DNA of 52,767 bases from assembly GCA_021806925.1 (NCBI GenBank), contig JAKAPS010000002.1, forward strand, positions 65,751 to 118,517, read 5' to 3'. Below the pieces are notes generated by a model. That model had not been told where the DNA came from. It saw only the letters and a list, made by a program, of their open reading frames with translations, and did no database searches. This document shows, piece after piece, positions 28,954-37,673 of the stretch. Positions within the stretch are counted from its first letter, which is position 1, and every line of letters begins with the position of its first letter. The stretch comes from a bacterium. Its GTDB lineage: Bacteria > Patescibacteriota > Dojkabacteria > JAKAPS01. Position numbers and translations under genes: made by a program.

Positions 28954-30201
28954 ATGGAAGAAAATATTAATACAATTAATAATAATAGCGAGAACAATGT
29001 TATTAATTCAAATATAAAACCTGTAATTACTAGAAATAAAAATAGTGATAGAAGTTTTACCTTTATATTCTTTATTTCATTTTTAATTGCACTTGCTACG
29101 GGTATATTTTCTGGAACAGTTACTGCTGTTATATTAGCAAAGTATTTTCCAAATATTGATAGAAATACTGTAAGCGTTGTAAGTGAACAATCATCAGTTA
29201 TAAATGTTGTTAAAGAAACAAATAGTGCAGTTGTTAGTATTATTGTTGAATCAAATAACCCTACTCCTCAAGTACAACCGTTGTTTAATAATTTTTTTGG
29301 AATTACAACAACTCCACAACCGAGTACTACACCTCAAGAAATTGCTGGGGGGTCAGGTTTTTTAATCTCTCCAAATGGTTTAATATTAACAAATAAACAT
29401 GTAGCTTCAGATTCATCATACATCTATTCTGTTGTTTTCTCAGACGGAACAAAATACCCTGCTACTTTAGTTGCACAAGACCCGACAAATGATATTGCAT
29501 TTCTTAAAATAAATTCAAATAAAACTTTCCCATATTTGAAATTATCTTCATCAAGCTATTTGCAGGTAGGTGAACAAGTTGTAGCTATTGGGTATGCACT
29601 TGGCCAGTTTAATAATACTGTAACATCAGGTATTGTTTCTGGACTTAACAGAAATGTTACAGCACAGGATCCTTCTACTGGAGCAAGTGAATCATTAAGT
29701 GGTGTAATACAAACTACAGCTCAAATTAATCCTGGAAATTCAGGAGGTCCATTGCTTGATTTAAATGGTAATGTAGTTGGAATTAATTCAGCAGTTGATC
29801 AGTCAGCTCAAGGTATAGGATTTGCAATACCTATAAATCAAGCTACAAGCGATGTTCAGTCTGTTGAGCAATCAGGTAAGATAGTTAAACCAGAGTTAGG
29901 TGTAAGAACTGTTGCTATGAACAGTACCTATCAGGCAATACTCGGAATACCATATAACTATGGAGCATATATAACCTCAGATGTTTCTGGCGATCCTGCA
30001 GTATTACCTAACTCCCCTGCTGAAAAAGCTGGATTACAGTCAGGTGATTTGATACTTTCCGTAAATGGAACAGAAATTAATAATCAAAATCCTATATTTG
30101 TTGTTATTGGAAGTCAACCATTAAATAGCGTTGTAACTATAAAATACTTTAGACAAGGGAAAGTATATACTACAACAGCAACATTAAATTTGGCATTCTA
30201 G
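28954..30201 (+). CDS. htrA: HtrA/DegP-like membrane-anchored serine protease with PDZ domain
   Basis: This is an extracytoplasmic protein quality-control protease, 415 aa. A cytosolic Asn-rich N-terminus (~30 aa) and one transmembrane helix (about 31-60) are followed by a trypsin-like domain with the intact triad His149 (LTNKHVASD), Asp180 (DPTNDIAFLKI) and Ser263 (NPGNSGGPLLD). One PDZ domain ends the protein (SPAEKAGLQSGDLILSVNG). This is the HtrA/DegS-like one-PDZ layout. It is transcribed alone from a clear promoter and divergent from the cvpA-CAP/yidD pair. Confidence 0.95.
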   Translation: MEENINTINNNSENNVINSNIKPVITRNKNSDRSFTFIFFISFLIALATGIFSGTVTAVILAKYFPNIDRNTVSVVSEQSSVINVVKETNSAVVSIIVESNNPTPQVQPLFNNFFGITTTPQPSTTPQEIAGGSGFLISPNGLILTNKHVASDSSYIYSVVFSDGTKYPATLVAQDPTNDIAFLKINSNKTFPYLKLSSSSYLQVGEQVVAIGYALGQFNNTVTSGIVSGLNRNVTAQDPSTGASESLSGVIQTTAQINPGNSGGPLLDLNGNVVGINSAVDQSAQGIGFAIPINQATSDVQSVEQSGKIVKPELGVRTVAMNSTYQAILGIPYNYGAYITSDVSGDPAVLPNSPAEKAGLQSGDLILSVNGTEINNQNPIFVVIGSQPLNSVVTIKYFRQGKVYTTTATLNLAF

Positions 30202-30222
30202 AAAAGGAGCTACTGCATATAT

Positions 30223-31015
30223 CTACTCCATATTTTTTGGATCAAAATGATCAGACATGTTTCTTATTTTATCTGAATCAGGATTTTCATTTTCTAGTAC
30301 TATTGGAAGTGAGGTTGCAATTTCTTTTTTTAAAACAACAACATATGAATTTGGATATCCTTCCCATTTTCCTAATATTAAATTACAAAATTCTCAGACT
30401 ATGCATAACTATTATTATAAATCAAAAACAATATGGTTGCGGAAACAATGCTTTTCCTGCTTCAGAATTTTTATCAAGGTTAAGTAATCCTAAAATATAA
30501 ACTTTACAACGTTCTGTAAGATTGGATACACTAACTGGTCCAGGTGAAGTATATCCGACACCTTAAGCTGCTTTAGTAAATAAATTTTTACATTCTTCAA
30601 ACTCAAGAACTACTGCACCACCATTACCGCAAAACGTTGCATCAGGAAACCCTCTTCTTTCTAAATTAAGTCTAACCAATGACATGTGTTCCTCTTGGGA
30701 ACGTAAATTTGCATAATGTAATGCTTGTTCTATTGAGCCTATTGCATATAATGTTGTATCCCCAACAGGAGAAGTAAAAACTTTTTCTGCTCCGTAAATC
30801 ATGCTTAATAATTCAAGCATTGTGCAACCACGATAAACCATTCCATTTTCTGTTGTATAAGGAAGTTCATCAATAGTAATTTGTTTTCTATCTCTGTTAT
30901 ATAAAATCTTTTCTTGCATAGAAGCATATTCATTTTGAGATGCAATGGAAGAGTTACTAAAATGAGGCGCAAAATTGAAATGTGAATCTTTATACATTCT
31001 AATCTTTAATTCCAC
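30223..31015 (-). pseudogene. Decayed gene of unknown family, two in-frame stops and a frameshift
   Basis: The longest intact part encodes about 150 aa (ending ...FEECKNLFTKAA, stop TAA at 30563). Immediately after that TAA the same frame stays open for 46 codons of normal-looking protein (GVGYTSPGPVSV...FPQPYC), then TGA. A third open segment in a different frame (EFCNLILGKWEGYP...FDPKNME) runs to a TAG at 30223. The protein-like composition across the stops suggests one former gene of about 260 codons. No family is recognised. The start is GTG at 31015 or ATG at 30997. An alternative reading is a real 150 aa gene followed by remnants. It lies downstream of korB on the same strand. Confidence 0.6.
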
Positions 31016-31143
31016 TTGTACTATAAATGATTTCTAGAATTTTTTCAAATAGCACAGATACACATTAAACATATCACTATTATATGACAAGAACACTAGT
31101 ACACTAATTGAGAAATGTAATCAATTCTGTTCCACTTTATATT

Positions 31144-32034
31144 TCACATAAAGTCATCAAAACAGGAATCAATATCTATATTACTTATATTCTTATTTAC
31201 AAGAGCACCGTCTTTTAACTGGTCTAAATCATCTTGATATGATGGTTTATCCTTCTCTTCATAGAAAATTCCGAGTGGTATTCTATCTCCCCACTCTAAA
31301 CTCTTTTCATATGCTTTCACCAAATTAGTTCTGTCGTATTTTTCAGTATTTTCAATATTCTCATCTAGAGAATAAACTCTTTCTCTATACCACGGATATG
31401 TATGAACTAAATTAAAGGTTACGCATGGCTGAAGAATATCAACAAATGAAAATCCGTTATGCTCAATTCCTTTTACAATAAGGTCAGTAACTTCATCCTG
31501 TCTTCCAGAGAAACCTCTAGCAACAAATGTTGCCCCTTGTGTTATTGCTAATGCAATAGGATTCAATTTAATCTCAATTGCTCCTAATGGAGTTGATTTA
31601 CTTACATAACCTTGATCGCTTGTAGGTGCAGTTTGCCCAGTCGTTAAGGCATATACTTGATTATCATGTAATATAACAGTTATATTAGGATTTCCCCTAC
31701 ATGCATTTAAAAAATGTGATATTCCTTCTCCAAATAAACCGCCATCTCCTCCAGTAACAATTATTGGAATATTATGGTTTGCAATTTTTACTCCTTCAGC
31801 AATTGGAATAGATCTTCCATGTAAACCATGAAACCCATATGCGTTAATTGTATTACACATATTACCGTTGCAACCAACATCATAAACCATTAGAACTTCG
31901 TGTGGTTTAATATTTAATCTCACTAGACTTGATTTTATTGCAGCCCATATACCAAAATTACCGCAACCAGGACACCAAGTTGGAAAGTTTGGTGAATTAA
32001 AGTCAGATACGTTTTGATTAGTTATTGTAGCCAT
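31144..32034 (-). CDS. korB: 2-oxoacid:ferredoxin oxidoreductase beta subunit
   Basis: This is the TPP-binding subunit of a 2-oxoacid:ferredoxin oxidoreductase (pyruvate, 2-oxoglutarate or branched-chain). The 296 aa product has the Fe-S Cys cluster TWCPGCGNFG (Cys21, Cys24), VYDVGCNGNMCN, and the TPP motif GGDGGLFGEG...NITVILHDNQVYALTTGQTAPT. It overlaps korA by 13 bp. Beta length and the fused gamma-alpha partner resemble KorAB/ORAB enzymes of Actinobacteria and archaea. The reaction reduces ferredoxin or, in reverse, fixes CO2; the substrate cannot be told from sequence alone. Confidence 0.93.
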   Translation of the reverse strand: MATITNQNVSDFNSPNFPTWCPGCGNFGIWAAIKSSLVRLNIKPHEVLMVYDVGCNGNMCNTINAYGFHGLHGRSIPIAEGVKIANHNIPIIVTGGDGGLFGEGISHFLNACRGNPNITVILHDNQVYALTTGQTAPTSDQGYVSKSTPLGAIEIKLNPIALAITQGATFVARGFSGRQDEVTDLIVKGIEHNGFSFVDILQPCVTFNLVHTYPWYRERVYSLDENIENTEKYDRTNLVKAYEKSLEWGDRIPLGIFYEEKDKPSYQDDLDQLKDGALVNKNISNIDIDSCFDDFM

Positions 32035-33842
32035 TTTTTTATTTGCTTATTTTTTTTATTTTGAAGAACAAAATTAACTATTTCTTCAGGGAAAATAGGT
32101 CTTCCATCAAATTTTAATATCTTATTGCTTATCTCATAACCTGTATACTGAGCAATCAATTCACCAAGTTGACTTGTCATGTTATTTTCAACTAAATATA
32201 TATTACTTGAAGATTCAATTAATGCACTAACACTTGATGCAGGAAAAGGAGACAAATAAAGGAGATGCAAAAGATTTGCATTCAATCCTAATTTCTTTAA
32301 TTTTTCCATTGCAGAAATAATTGCACCCTTGGTTGACCCCCATGCAATAAATGTTATTTTTGCATGTTTTGGTCCATATAGCACAGGTTCAGGTATCTCT
32401 TTTGTTGCTTCAGTAAATTTCAGATACCTTCTTTTTTGCATTCTAACTCTGTTATCTGCTTCCTCAGAGACAAAGCCATATTCATCATGTTCATCACTAT
32501 TAGCTAGGTATATGCCGTTCATAACACCAGGAACAGTCCTTGGATTAACACCAGTTGGATTAAGGTTATTCTGCATGTATCTTTTATAGCCATGAGGAAT
32601 AACATCTTTTTCTCCAGGAATCCAGGTTTCACCTCTAGTTATTTTCAAATCTTTATATTCAAATTTTTCAGTAACAACTGGTGATTCGGCTAGCAGCTTA
32701 TCCGATAATATTATAACTGGTAATTGATATTTCTCAGCTAGGTTAAATGCTTGAAATGTAGCATAAAATGCTTCATCAACATCACTTGGTGCAAGAACAA
32801 TCCTAGGGAATTCACCTTGAGAAGCGTTTAGACAGAACTTTAAATCACCTTGATCAGTCCAGGTTGGTAAACCAGTTGCAGGTCCTGGTCTTTGAACAAC
32901 AACATACACACTAGGGACTTCTGTAATTGCTGATAGACCTAAACTTTCAGTCATTAATGAAAAACCGCCTCCTGAAGTAGATGTCATTGCCCTTACTCCA
33001 GCATACCATGCACCAATGCACATGTTGGCAGCTGAAATTTCATCCTCTGTATGCTTTAAAACAATGCCAAATTGCTTTTGCTTACCTGCAATATAATGGA
33101 GAATACTTGAAGATGGTGTCATTGGATAGCCAGCATAAAATTTAATTCCAGCTTTAATTGCTCCAAGTGCAATTGCTTCATTCCCAGAAATATATATCTT
33201 CTGCCTAATATTATCATTGTTTAAATTTTTTTCGATTCTGAAATAAAAATCCTTTAATGGATTCTCTTTGCTATATTTATATCCATCTTCAATATTTTTT
33301 ATATCTTCTTCAACGATTTTTTCATTTTTAGATTTAAATACTGAATTAATTGAATCTTTAAGAATATCAATGTCAACACCTAGATAACCAAACATAACAC
33401 CAAGTGCAACTGTATTTCTCATAACAGTTTCAGATGAGTTATTTTTTACAATAGTTGAAAGAGGTACACCAATTAATTTGTAATCAGCATTTTTCCTAAA
33501 TGATTCTAATGGAATAATATCAGAATCATATATAATCCAACCTCCCTTTGAAAGATCTTTCTCATGAATATCAACGCTTGTTTTATCTAATGCAATTAAA
33601 ATATCACAATATTTATGAATTGCATAAACCTTTGATGAGCCAACTGTTAATGAATAAGAGTTATTTCCTCCACGAATCAACGATGGATATTCACTGTATG
33701 AGTGTGAGTAAAGGCCAAGTCTCATGGCAACCTTTGCTGACAAATCACCAGAAACAGCAATACCAAAGCCTGCTTGACCGGAAATTCTCCACGTTACCGA
33801 ATTAGTTACGTATTTTTGTTTTTGACTGAAAGGCAGTTTCAT
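32022..33842 (-). CDS. korA: 2-oxoacid:ferredoxin oxidoreductase, fused gamma-alpha subunit
   Basis: About 606 aa. The N-terminal gamma domain has WRISGQAGFGIAVSGD and SEYPSLIRGGNNSY (about residues 1-190). The alpha domain follows: SGNEAIALGAIKAGIKFYAGYPMTPSS, HTEDEISAANMCIGAWYAGVRAMTSTSGGGFSLM, and the C-terminal transketolase-like end (KITFIAWGSTKGAI...). I start it at the ATG at 33842; a TTG one codon upstream is the other option. It lies 25 bp after the LysM-C39 gene on the same strand and overlaps korB, so KorAB form one complex from one transcript. Confidence 0.94.
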   Translation of the reverse strand: MKLPFSQKQKYVTNSVTWRISGQAGFGIAVSGDLSAKVAMRLGLYSHSYSEYPSLIRGGNNSYSLTVGSSKVYAIHKYCDILIALDKTSVDIHEKDLSKGGWIIYDSDIIPLESFRKNADYKLIGVPLSTIVKNNSSETVMRNTVALGVMFGYLGVDIDILKDSINSVFKSKNEKIVEEDIKNIEDGYKYSKENPLKDFYFRIEKNLNNDNIRQKIYISGNEAIALGAIKAGIKFYAGYPMTPSSSILHYIAGKQKQFGIVLKHTEDEISAANMCIGAWYAGVRAMTSTSGGGFSLMTESLGLSAITEVPSVYVVVQRPGPATGLPTWTDQGDLKFCLNASQGEFPRIVLAPSDVDEAFYATFQAFNLAEKYQLPVIILSDKLLAESPVVTEKFEYKDLKITRGETWIPGEKDVIPHGYKRYMQNNLNPTGVNPRTVPGVMNGIYLANSDEHDEYGFVSEEADNRVRMQKRRYLKFTEATKEIPEPVLYGPKHAKITFIAWGSTKGAIISAMEKLKKLGLNANLLHLLYLSPFPASSVSALIESSSNIYLVENNMTSQLGELIAQYTGYEISNKILKFDGRPIFPEEIVNFVLQNKKNKQIKKWLQ

Positions 33843-33867
33843 CAAATATATAATTACACAAATCAGA

Positions 33868-35187
33868 TCACTTTGGCAAGTATAGAAGAGCTAGTGATGC
33901 ATATGATTTGTCATAGTAGTGACTAAGTAATAGATCTCCACCATGAGCAGGATCATTCATTAAATAATCATTGCCAACTTTTTTTGTTAAAAGAACATAG
34001 TGATCAGCATATGAAAAACCGATAATTACTGGATGTCCAAGTTCAAGCTGGTTATCAATATTATCCCAATTTACAGACCCCCAGTTACTTCCTAATGTAC
34101 TTAGATTAAGAAGTCCGAGACCACTTAATGTAAACTGATCACCAAATACGAAATAGTAAGGGTTATATGCAATTGTTGCAGGGGTAATATTTTTTGATGG
34201 GTAATAATACTTTGCTACCATTGCTACATCCGTAACAAGACACCCAACAGATGCTAAATTATCACCATAATAAGGAGAAACGTAATAATCTCGTCTTCCC
34301 ATTCCACCTAAGATCATACTCCCCCATCTCGAATCATTTTGCAAATAACAATAATAGTCAGTAGCAGGACAACCAGGAGATTGAGTTGAATAATTTCCAT
34401 AAAATGTATTAATTGTCTCTTCTTTTGCTCCTGGAATAAATATCTTTTGATTTTCAGAAACAGTATTATTAGGTATTATATTCCATGATTCAATTGAGCT
34501 TTCGGAAACAGCATACGTATTAGAAATTGACCTTAGTGTGTCTCCTTTATTTACAGTATAAATTATACCATGGAGTGGAACTATGCTTAATTTTGACCCT
34601 GGAGTTAATGTGCTGGTACTGCTTAAATTATTAAAAAATTCAATAGTTGAAGGACTCAAATTTAAATTCTTTGATATTGAATCAATTGTATCTCCAGCCT
34701 TAACAGTATACCAGGAAATTAATTCAGAGGAAGAGTTTTTGTTTACATTTGTTCCACTTAATGTGAATGCCAGATTAGTCAAAGGAACACTTCTATCAGC
34801 TGCTAATACGGATTTTGTAGTTAATTCGAACTGTTTAGTTTTACCGAAAACTTCGTTATATTTCAAATATGCAATAGAACTTACTATGAATATAGGTAAA
34901 ATAATTGAAAGAGCTATGAAATATTTAAACATGTATCCCCTATCCCAATACAACCCTTTTGTTATTTCTTGCTTTATTAATATATACATAGATGAAATGT
35001 ATTTTGCTACAAATACAACAAAATACATTAAATCAAACAACTTTTTCTTGGCATATGAAAATATGAAGGCAAAATAGCCAAGTATAAAAGCAAACGAAAA
35101 AACATTTACACTTTCCTTTTCCCCAATCAAAGAATAATTAATTGATCTTTGCGAAGGGTCAAAAGAAGTGTCAAGATTTGTTCCCAT
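33868..35187 (-). CDS. Membrane-anchored LysM protein with C39-like peptidase domain
   Basis: About 439 aa from the ATG at 35187 (a TTG seven codons upstream is an alternative). Two hydrophobic segments lie in the first ~130 residues. Two LysM repeats follow (WYTVKAGDTIDSISKNLNLS and IYTVNKGDTLRSISNTYAVS, about 165-260), which bind peptidoglycan. The C-terminal part has the Peptidase_C39_2 pattern: YLQNDSRWGS, the Cys nucleophile in ASVGCLVTDVAMVAKYY, the His in SYADHYVLLTKKV, and MNDPAHGGD. It probably works in the wall on peptides; target unknown. A TACAAT box lies 11 nt before the ATG. Confidence 0.85.
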   Translation of the reverse strand: MGTNLDTSFDPSQRSINYSLIGEKESVNVFSFAFILGYFAFIFSYAKKKLFDLMYFVVFVAKYISSMYILIKQEITKGLYWDRGYMFKYFIALSIILPIFIVSSIAYLKYNEVFGKTKQFELTTKSVLAADRSVPLTNLAFTLSGTNVNKNSSSELISWYTVKAGDTIDSISKNLNLSPSTIEFFNNLSSTSTLTPGSKLSIVPLHGIIYTVNKGDTLRSISNTYAVSESSIESWNIIPNNTVSENQKIFIPGAKEETINTFYGNYSTQSPGCPATDYYCYLQNDSRWGSMILGGMGRRDYYVSPYYGDNLASVGCLVTDVAMVAKYYYPSKNITPATIAYNPYYFVFGDQFTLSGLGLLNLSTLGSNWGSVNWDNIDNQLELGHPVIIGFSYADHYVLLTKKVGNDYLMNDPAHGGDLLLSHYYDKSYASLALLYLPK

Positions 35188-35198
35188 AGCTGAATATA

Positions 35199-35204
35199 AT
35201 TGTA
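35199..35204 (-). promoter_or_regulatory. Candidate -10 box (TACAAT) for the LysM-C39/korAB run
   Basis: Minus-strand TACAAT, 11 nt before the ATG at 35187; no Shine-Dalgarno sequence between. The -35 is not clear. Confidence 0.35.
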
Positions 35205-35208
35205 TCAA

Positions 35209-35604
35209 ATATACGACTCATTTGCAATTAAAATTGATATGATTATGCCCGTATTCCTTACAGATATTGAACAATCAGACTATTTACTGTAAATGTACTT
35301 AAAAAATTATAATTATCATAAATATCTCATCAATTATTCCCTATTTTCCTTCATTTTAACCTTAATTAGTAGCGTTTCTCCGTTAGTGATGAATACTATT
35401 AAAGTACATTTATGATTTATCGATTACAATAAAATAGTACATATTACACATGTGTGATATTCATTTTTTTCATATATACATTTTCTTAAAGGTATTAATA
35501 TATAACCATTAATCCTACATATTGACTAGTTACTATACCTATACTATTCATACATGTTGCAATACTATTATTTTAGTGATATATTAGTATATAGAAGAAA
35601 ATTT
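35209..35604. other. Divergent intergenic region with inverted repeats
   Basis: There is no gene in these ~395 bp. An 11 bp perfect inverted repeat, TAAATGTACTT (35290-35300) and AAGTACATTTA (35402-35412), flanks 101 bp. AGTACAT recurs at 35436. A separate near-palindrome lies at 35441-35460. The region is bounded by the LysM-C39 gene (minus) and the CI-like regulator (plus), so it likely holds control sites for one or both. Confidence 0.5.
35441..35460. promoter_or_regulatory. Candidate operator, 20 bp near-palindrome
   Basis: ATATTACACA/TGTGTGATAT is symmetric about 35450/35451 at all but one pair. It lies 144 bp upstream of the CI-like regulator start, a typical look for a dimeric repressor site. 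No assay or second copy supports it in this window. Confidence 0.45.
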
Positions 35605-36273
35605 ATGTTTAATAAAGCAGAAATGGGAAAAAGGTTGGAGCTTGCTAGAATTGAAAAAGGTATAAGTCAACTTGAGCTAGCTCAGCAAATAGGATTATCA
35701 CAAGGCATGGTTGGAAAGTATGAACGAGGGTTAAACAGAATTCCACCTGATTCATTAGTTAAAATATCAGAAATTTTAGAAAAGCCAATAAGCTATTTTT
35801 ATGGTGAAACTGATTCAGCTGAGAATATGCAGCAGATCTTTAAATCTTTTCTTAAAGACAATGATTTTAGATACTCAACATCAACGCAGTCACTTGTTGA
35901 AGTGCCATATTTAGATGAGATATTCTCTAATAACATTATTGAACAGATATCACTAACAAGAAAAAAGTATCAAATTCAGAATGTATTTGCAGAAGAAAAG
36001 GATACATGTTTTGCAATAAAAACTAGTAGTTTAGGAACTGTTGATATAGATATCGCAGTTGATACTCTTATTATTGTTGACTATAACCTACATCCGATAA
36101 ATGGTGACAGGGTTCTTCTATTTTACAATGGTAATCCTGCAGTAAGGAGTTACTATAAGAGAAATGATGTAATTGAATTTAGAAGCTCAAATCCTTTATT
36201 CGATTCTCCAATAATAAGGGATTCTGATGTGAAAGTTATTGGCGTTATAATAGGGGTAGAAAAAAGAATTTAA
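35605..36273 (+). CDS. XRE-family CI-like regulator with degenerate S24 domain
   Basis: From the ATG at 35605 the protein is 222 aa (17 upstream residues in the frame do not fit). Residues 8-62 form an XRE helix-turn-helix (GKRLELARIEKGISQLELAQ...MVGKYERGLNRIP). The C-terminal half matches the LexA/CI S24 fold: FAIKTSSLG with Ser142 at the nucleophile position, LHPINGDRVLLFYN and the closing VIGVIIGV. The catalytic Lys position aligns with Arg/Ser (PAVRSYY), and no Ala-Gly cleavage site is obvious, so RecA-stimulated self-cleavage is doubtful. It is convergent with lexA, with stops overlapping by 4 bp. Confidence 0.85.
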   Translation: MFNKAEMGKRLELARIEKGISQLELAQQIGLSQGMVGKYERGLNRIPPDSLVKISEILEKPISYFYGETDSAENMQQIFKSFLKDNDFRYSTSTQSLVEVPYLDEIFSNNIIEQISLTRKKYQIQNVFAEEKDTCFAIKTSSLGTVDIDIAVDTLIIVDYNLHPINGDRVLLFYNGNPAVRSYYKRNDVIEFRSSNPLFDSPIIRDSDVKVIGVIIGVEKRI

Positions 36274-36893
36274 TATTTTCTTATTAATCCTACAACAACA
36301 CCTTGTATTTTTGCCTTTTTTACAATAATGTCCTTATATTCTTCATTTGAAGGTCTAAGGATTATATTATGATTCTTTTTATCAATAAAATATCTTTTTA
36401 ATGTAGCTTCATCATTGTTTACCAATGCAACAACCATATCACCAATATTAGGTGAATCACATTTCCTAATAAGTACAATATCACCAGTCTTTATGTGTTC
36501 ATCAATCATACTGTCTCCTTTTACTCTAAGTGCAAAAATATTATCTGTATCTCCATTTATCATATTCTTTGGAAACTGAATAAATTCACATATATTTTCT
36601 ATCGCTAGAATAGGCTTCCCTGCAGCAATAACACCAACTAACGGAATTGATAATAATATTCCTGGGTTTATTTCTGGTATATTAAGAGAAAAATATATAC
36701 CACTATCTTCCTTTACTCTTGAAATTATTCCTTTGGCTTCAAGTTTTGCCAAGTGTTCATGAACAGTAGAAAGTGTTTTTACATGTAAATGATTTTTAAT
36801 ATCTGTAAGAGTTGGGGCTGTACCATTTTCTTTTATGAAATTAGAAAGAAAGTCTACAATTTGCTTCTGTCTAGGATATAGCGTAGAAACCAT
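36270..36893 (-). CDS. lexA: SOS repressor LexA
   Basis: LexA represses SOS genes and cleaves itself when RecA is activated. The 207 aa protein has an N-terminal winged helix (LYPRQKQIVDFLSNFI, PTLTDIKNHLHVKTLSTVHEHLAKLEAKG), the cleavage site Ala91-Gly92 (LVGVIAAGKPI), the nucleophile Ser128 (KGDSMI) and general base Lys166 (EATLKRYF). All are intact. A good Shine-Dalgarno (AAGGAAA) precedes the ATG. A palindrome just upstream may be its own operator. It is convergent with the CI-like regulator. Confidence 0.96.
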   Translation of the reverse strand: MVSTLYPRQKQIVDFLSNFIKENGTAPTLTDIKNHLHVKTLSTVHEHLAKLEAKGIISRVKEDSGIYFSLNIPEINPGILLSIPLVGVIAAGKPILAIENICEFIQFPKNMINGDTDNIFALRVKGDSMIDEHIKTGDIVLIRKCDSPNIGDMVVALVNNDEATLKRYFIDKKNHNIILRPSNEEYKDIIVKKAKIQGVVVGLIRKY

Positions 36894-36906
36894 TATTTCC
36901 TTAATA

Positions 36907-36918
36907 ATACTAAAGTAT
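36907..36918. promoter_or_regulatory. Candidate LexA operator on the lexA -10 region
   Basis: ATACT-AA-AGTAT is a perfect inverted repeat 13-24 bp upstream of the lexA ATG and overlaps the likely -10 box (TATACT on the minus strand). Its position is right for autorepression, but the motif is not one of the known LexA boxes (CGAACNNNNGTTC or CTGT-N8-ACAG). Confidence 0.5.
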
Positions 36919-36999
36919 AATCAAAATAAACAACACATAACATCTAGTTTATTTTGTTTTACAATACTGAAAAGTTTATATTATCTTCCTTTAACCCCT

Positions 37000-37629
37000 T
37001 TATTTTGAGTAGAACTCAACAATAAGAGCCTCATTTATAAAACTATCAATATCTTCTCGGCTTGGTAATCTATCAACAACACCATAGTTACCTTCAGTTC
37101 TTGTCAACCATGAAGTGCTTGCTGAATTACTATTCATTTCCAAATTTTCTTTTACTAATCCTCCTTCAATTATAGCTTTCTTTAATTCAATCTTATCCCC
37201 AGCAGATACTTCATATGAAGGAAATGAACACTTTTTACCGTTTATTAAAACATGGCCATGTGAAACAAACTGTCTTGCTTGAGCTCTTGTTGAAGCAAAG
37301 CCCAATCTATAAATAACATTATCAAGTCTTCTTTCTAAAAGAATTAATAGCTCAAGTCCAGTATTCCCTTTCTTCTTAACAGCACTCTTGAAATAGTTCC
37401 TAAACTGTCTCTCCATAAGACCGTACAATCTTTTAGCTTTTTGCTTTTCTCTTAAGTGAACACCATAATCAGAAAGCCTTTTCCTAGGTTTCTTTGCATG
37501 TACTCCTGGAATATTTGTATTTCCGCTAACAAGGGGGTGTTTTTCAGACATCCCTCTTTTACCTTTTAGAGAAAGATTAATTCCCTCTCTCTTTTCTAGT
37601 CTTATTTTTGGTCCTGTATATCTACCCAT
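37000..37629 (-). CDS. rpsD: 30S ribosomal protein S4
   Basis: S4 nucleates 30S assembly by binding 16S rRNA. The 209 aa protein starts GRYTGPKIRLEKREG, without the zinc-binding cysteines (C-minus form), and has KPRKRLSDYGVHLREKQKAKRLYG, LLERRLDNVIYRLGFASTRAQARQFVSHGHVLINGKK and the S4 domain end. It is isolated from other ribosomal genes, between lexA and a glycosyltransferase. It has its own strong promoter inside the end of that gene. Confidence 0.97.
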   Translation of the reverse strand: MGRYTGPKIRLEKREGINLSLKGKRGMSEKHPLVSGNTNIPGVHAKKPRKRLSDYGVHLREKQKAKRLYGLMERQFRNYFKSAVKKKGNTGLELLILLERRLDNVIYRLGFASTRAQARQFVSHGHVLINGKKCSFPSYEVSAGDKIELKKAIIEGGLVKENLEMNSNSASTSWLTRTEGNYGVVDRLPSREDIDSFINEALIVEFYSK

Positions 37630-37644
37630 AAATTATACCCTTAC

Positions 37645-37673
37645 TTTATACATTATATTTGAATCTTTGTCAA
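37645..37673 (-). promoter_or_regulatory. Strong consensus promoter of rpsD
   Basis: Minus-strand TTGACA (37673-37668), a 17 nt spacer and TATAAA (37650-37645), the best match in the window. The -35 overlaps the last codons of the upstream glycosyltransferase (stop at 37670). About 15 nt separate the -10 from the ATG. A second TATAAT sits closer to the ATG but too near to be used. Confidence 0.75.

Noticed and set aside
30237-30500. Two overlapping plus-strand frames downstream of htrA
   Set aside because: They lie opposite the decayed minus-strand gene, whose frames read as better protein; the plus-strand translations are Leu/Ile/Phe-rich shadows.
30223-31015. Recoding of TAA/TGA to read the gene through
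   Set aside because: TGA and TAA serve as ordinary stops across the window (for example ATGA overlaps at mraY and mscS), and a frame change is also needed, so decay is simpler.
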